Position numbers and translations under genes: made by a program. Positions 4,694-6,417 of a DNA stretch of 6,417 nucleotides are shown here, piece after piece (position 1 is the stretch's first letter; the number at the start of each line of letters is the position of its first letter). This DNA is from Desulfobulbaceae bacterium (GTDB taxonomy: Bacteria; Desulfobacterota; Desulfobulbia; Desulfobulbales; DAOVSZ01). The DNA lies in assembly GCA_030627725.1 (NCBI GenBank), contig DAOVSZ010000162.1:1-6417 (forward strand), written 5' to 3'. The notes under the pieces are model-generated. The model was not told the DNA's origin. It worked only from the letters and a program-made list of their open reading frames with translations, and did not search any database.

Positions 4694-6328
4694 TTACTCC
4701 GCCGCTACCTTCCTACATGCTCTGGCGAAATCTTCCGGGTAATGGCCGTTGACAAATCGTAATTGCGCCTCGCTGAAGGCGCCGGGTGATTCCGGCAGTC
4801 TGGGCATGAAACTGTAGAGCAGCCGCTGATCGGAGTCCGGCGAATCAAAGCGCTTGGAAAACTCGATCGTAGTGATCATCCTTGCGCCAAGACCGGTCAG
4901 GACGCTCATCGCAATAGAGATGGATTGATCGACCGAGGTACGGGTCGCCGCATCCGCCTCCAGGATATTTCCTACCTTCCCAAGCGTCATCAGCTGCAGT
5001 TCCCATTGTGATGTCTGCGCCTTGGGGACAAAGAGCATGACATTTTCATCCTCGTATACAACAAGGCTGCTCTCTCGATCCAACCTCTTGTCAAGCCTCC
5101 TGTTTGATCTGATCGCCTCGATGTAACAGGCGAAAAAATCCCTGCCGGTCTCCTGCTTGAACTCCCGGGTAAACGAAGCTACAAGATCTCCGCAGCCATA
5201 GCTCGGAATCTCCATCTCTTCCGCTCCCCCGAGACCCTCAACAACCGATACGGTTGCCGGCAGCATGGCATACTGCTGATGGATCTGCTGATGCGAGGCA
5301 TGGAGCCGATACCTGCTCGGAGCAAAATCAAAGCCGAAGTTCCAGCCCCAGAGAGTGGAGTTGAACTGCAGATCTCCTTCCTTTTTCTCTTCCATGATAG
5401 AGATGATTTCGTTCCGCAATTTTTCAAGGTCTTCGACCGTTATCGTCCTGCGCCCTTCAGGAACCGGCAACCCAAGCTGCCGGGCCATCCTTGAATAAGT
5501 CCGCTGATAGTAGAGATGACGCAACCCCTTCATATCCGCTCGACTTAGATCACGGACCCGGTAGCGGACACTGTCATTCGCCATGTTGGAGGCATAATGC
5601 CCCCACGGGATATAACTGTTCCGACGCAGGTATTCAAAGACGTGACCGCCCTCCCCATCGTCCTGATATTCGCCCACGATCTCGCTTTCTCCCTGGGCGC
5701 CCGGACGAAGCACCATCACCTCCTTGTATACGTTCGGCAGATGAAAATTATTCACCAGGGCCTCAAAGAGAAAATGGTTGTGAATCACGGCCCGGATACG
5801 GCCTGAATCGTCCTTATTATATTTAAGACCGGCCGGTCGTCCTGAATCCGGATCATGGATAATATCGCAGCACATCCCAGCCAGACGAACAAGATCATCC
5901 GGATCAGTGGATGTCACGGCAAGGGTCAACAGGAGCGGTTCCGGAAGAGAGCAGAATGCCTGTTCAAGCCTCTCCTCGGAAAGGTCCAGGCCGGACCACT
6001 CTTTGATCATCTCGGTGAATGAGGCGGCAATCGGCGGCGGCAATTTAATCGATTCCGGATTGTCCGCCTTTCTGTCCGCCCAGTCCTTGCCGATATAGGT
6101 CGTACCGCGAAAGGGAAAGGGATTCGGCACCTCAAAGATCCGCCCTGCCGCTTCCTCTTCCACATCGCCGGAAGGAAAATTCACACGATTCTCATGCACA
6201 CGGCCATCTTCAAAGATGCCGAGCGGTGAGAAAAAATCGTTCTCGCGAAGGTTTGTGACGGTAAAATGCGGCCTGTGAATCCCGCAGACAAAACTGCCGG
6301 ACGGCGTAACGCATGTACGAAGCTTCAT
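4694..6328 (-). CDS. GalT/HIT-superfamily-like protein, substrate unknown
   Basis: Protein of 544 residues, predicted soluble, with no signal peptide or membrane helix. The C-terminal half resembles galactose-1-phosphate uridylyltransferases and related HIT-fold nucleotidyl transferases: NFGFDFAPSRYRLHASHQQ (residues 330-348) lies where GalT has its catalytic histidine motif, VVYEDENVMLFVPKAQ (423-438) matches the strand that opens the second HIT repeat, and LLYSFMPRLPE (504-514) followed by FVNGHYPEDFA (525-535) matches the family's end. The histidines are H343, H346 and H350, spaced H-x-x-H-Q-x-x-H, not the H-P-H-x-Q of GalT, so catalysis is not assured. The first 240 residues are unfamiliar. 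I prefer the ATG at 6328 because AAAGGA lies eight bases upstream; the ATG at 6337 (three more residues) overlaps that site. It is a single-gene unit. ADP-glucose phosphorylase-like or Ap4A phosphorylase-like activity is possible, as is a non-catalytic role. Confidence 0.6.
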   Translation of the reverse strand: MKLRTCVTPSGSFVCGIHRPHFTVTNLRENDFFSPLGIFEDGRVHENRVNFPSGDVEEEAAGRIFEVPNPFPFRGTTYIGKDWADRKADNPESIKLPPPIAASFTEMIKEWSGLDLSEERLEQAFCSLPEPLLLTLAVTSTDPDDLVRLAGMCCDIIHDPDSGRPAGLKYNKDDSGRIRAVIHNHFLFEALVNNFHLPNVYKEVMVLRPGAQGESEIVGEYQDDGEGGHVFEYLRRNSYIPWGHYASNMANDSVRYRVRDLSRADMKGLRHLYYQRTYSRMARQLGLPVPEGRRTITVEDLEKLRNEIISIMEEKKEGDLQFNSTLWGWNFGFDFAPSRYRLHASHQQIHQQYAMLPATVSVVEGLGGAEEMEIPSYGCGDLVASFTREFKQETGRDFFACYIEAIRSNRRLDKRLDRESSLVVYEDENVMLFVPKAQTSQWELQLMTLGKVGNILEADAATRTSVDQSISIAMSVLTGLGARMITTIEFSKRFDSPDSDQRLLYSFMPRLPESPGAFSEAQLRFVNGHYPEDFARACRKVAAE

Positions 6329-6336
6329 TTCTCCCA

Positions 6337-6342
6337 TCCTTT
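6337..6342 (-). promoter_or_regulatory. ribosome binding site of the GalT-like gene
   Basis: AAAGGA on the minus strand is eight bases from the ATG at 6328. It includes the first base of the alternative ATG at 6337, which argues for the downstream start. GGGAG (6331-6335) is a second, closer match. Confidence 0.6.
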
Positions 6343-6361
6343 GTTTATTGAGTAACAGTCC

Positions 6362-6391
6362 AATTCAAATGAATTTTATCTATTTTATCCA
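6362..6391 (-). promoter_or_regulatory. AT-rich upstream region with dyad and 9-base direct repeat
   Basis: On the plus strand AATTCA (6362-6367) and TGAATT (6370-6375) form an inverted repeat around two bases, followed by ttttatcta and ttttatcca in tandem (6374-6391). On the minus strand the latter read TGGATAAAA and TAGATAAAA, each with a -10-like TAAAAT. It lies 34 to 63 bases before the preferred start codon, where a promoter and operator would be expected. No good -35 was found. Confidence 0.3.
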
Positions 6392-6417
6392 TTTTTTCTC
6401 GTAACTATTCAGATGCG

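Noticed and set aside
5491..5826. 111-residue plus-strand frame opposite the GalT-like gene
   Set aside because: It overlaps a long, well-formed minus-strand gene and has a low-complexity Pro/Arg/Asp-rich product with no family marks.

Overview
The window looks like a chromosomal piece of a Gram-negative, flagellated bacterium with roughly balanced GC. FliW, a TrpA/TrpB pair, a cyclic-nucleotide-binding/PAS membrane sensor, a GalT-like protein and heptanucleotide-repeat spacers together fit a Desulfobacterota (deltaproteobacterial) genome best. This lineage call is inference; no ribosomal RNA or marker gene is present. I support six protein genes. There is no tRNA, rRNA, CRISPR array or insertion sequence with a transposase.

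Left half (43-3804, minus strand). Four genes are read in one direction: a membrane sensor with cNMP-binding, PAS, one transmembrane helix and a C-terminal extracytoplasmic region (2518-3804), then trpB (1266-2504), trpA (518-1282) and a half-size EamA/DMT permease (43-453). The sensor and trpB are separated by 13 bases, trpB and trpA overlap by 17 bases, and trpA and the permease are 64 bases apart. This is probably one operon. TrpA cleaves indole-3-glycerol phosphate to indole, and TrpB joins indole to serine to give tryptophan. The permease could move a related metabolite. The sensor has no recognisable output domain. The rest of the trp pathway is absent.

Middle (3805-4693). A lone fliW gene (4024-4467, plus strand) codes for the flagellin-binding antagonist of CsrA. 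It lies between two spacers of about 220 bases, each holding an element made of 7-base repeats in opposed orientation. The left spacer has 9.4 perfect copies of TTCTGAC facing four degenerate copies of the reverse complement. The right spacer has four GTTKACR units facing four complementary units, including a perfect 20-base inverted repeat. The inner arms of both elements enclose 31 bases. A strong Shine-Dalgarno sequence just after fliW has no open reading frame behind it.

Right part (4694-6328, minus strand). A 544-residue protein resembles the galactose-1-phosphate uridylyltransferase/HIT superfamily in its C-terminal half but has an altered histidine motif; its substrate is unknown. It converges on fliW, and the inverted repeat between them could terminate both transcripts. 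Upstream of it is an AT-rich stretch with a small dyad and a 9-base direct repeat.

The most notable signals are the pair of convergent heptad elements around fliW, the output-less sensor next to trpBA, the non-standard residues in TrpA, and the GalT-like protein. None of them amounts to proof of a new system.
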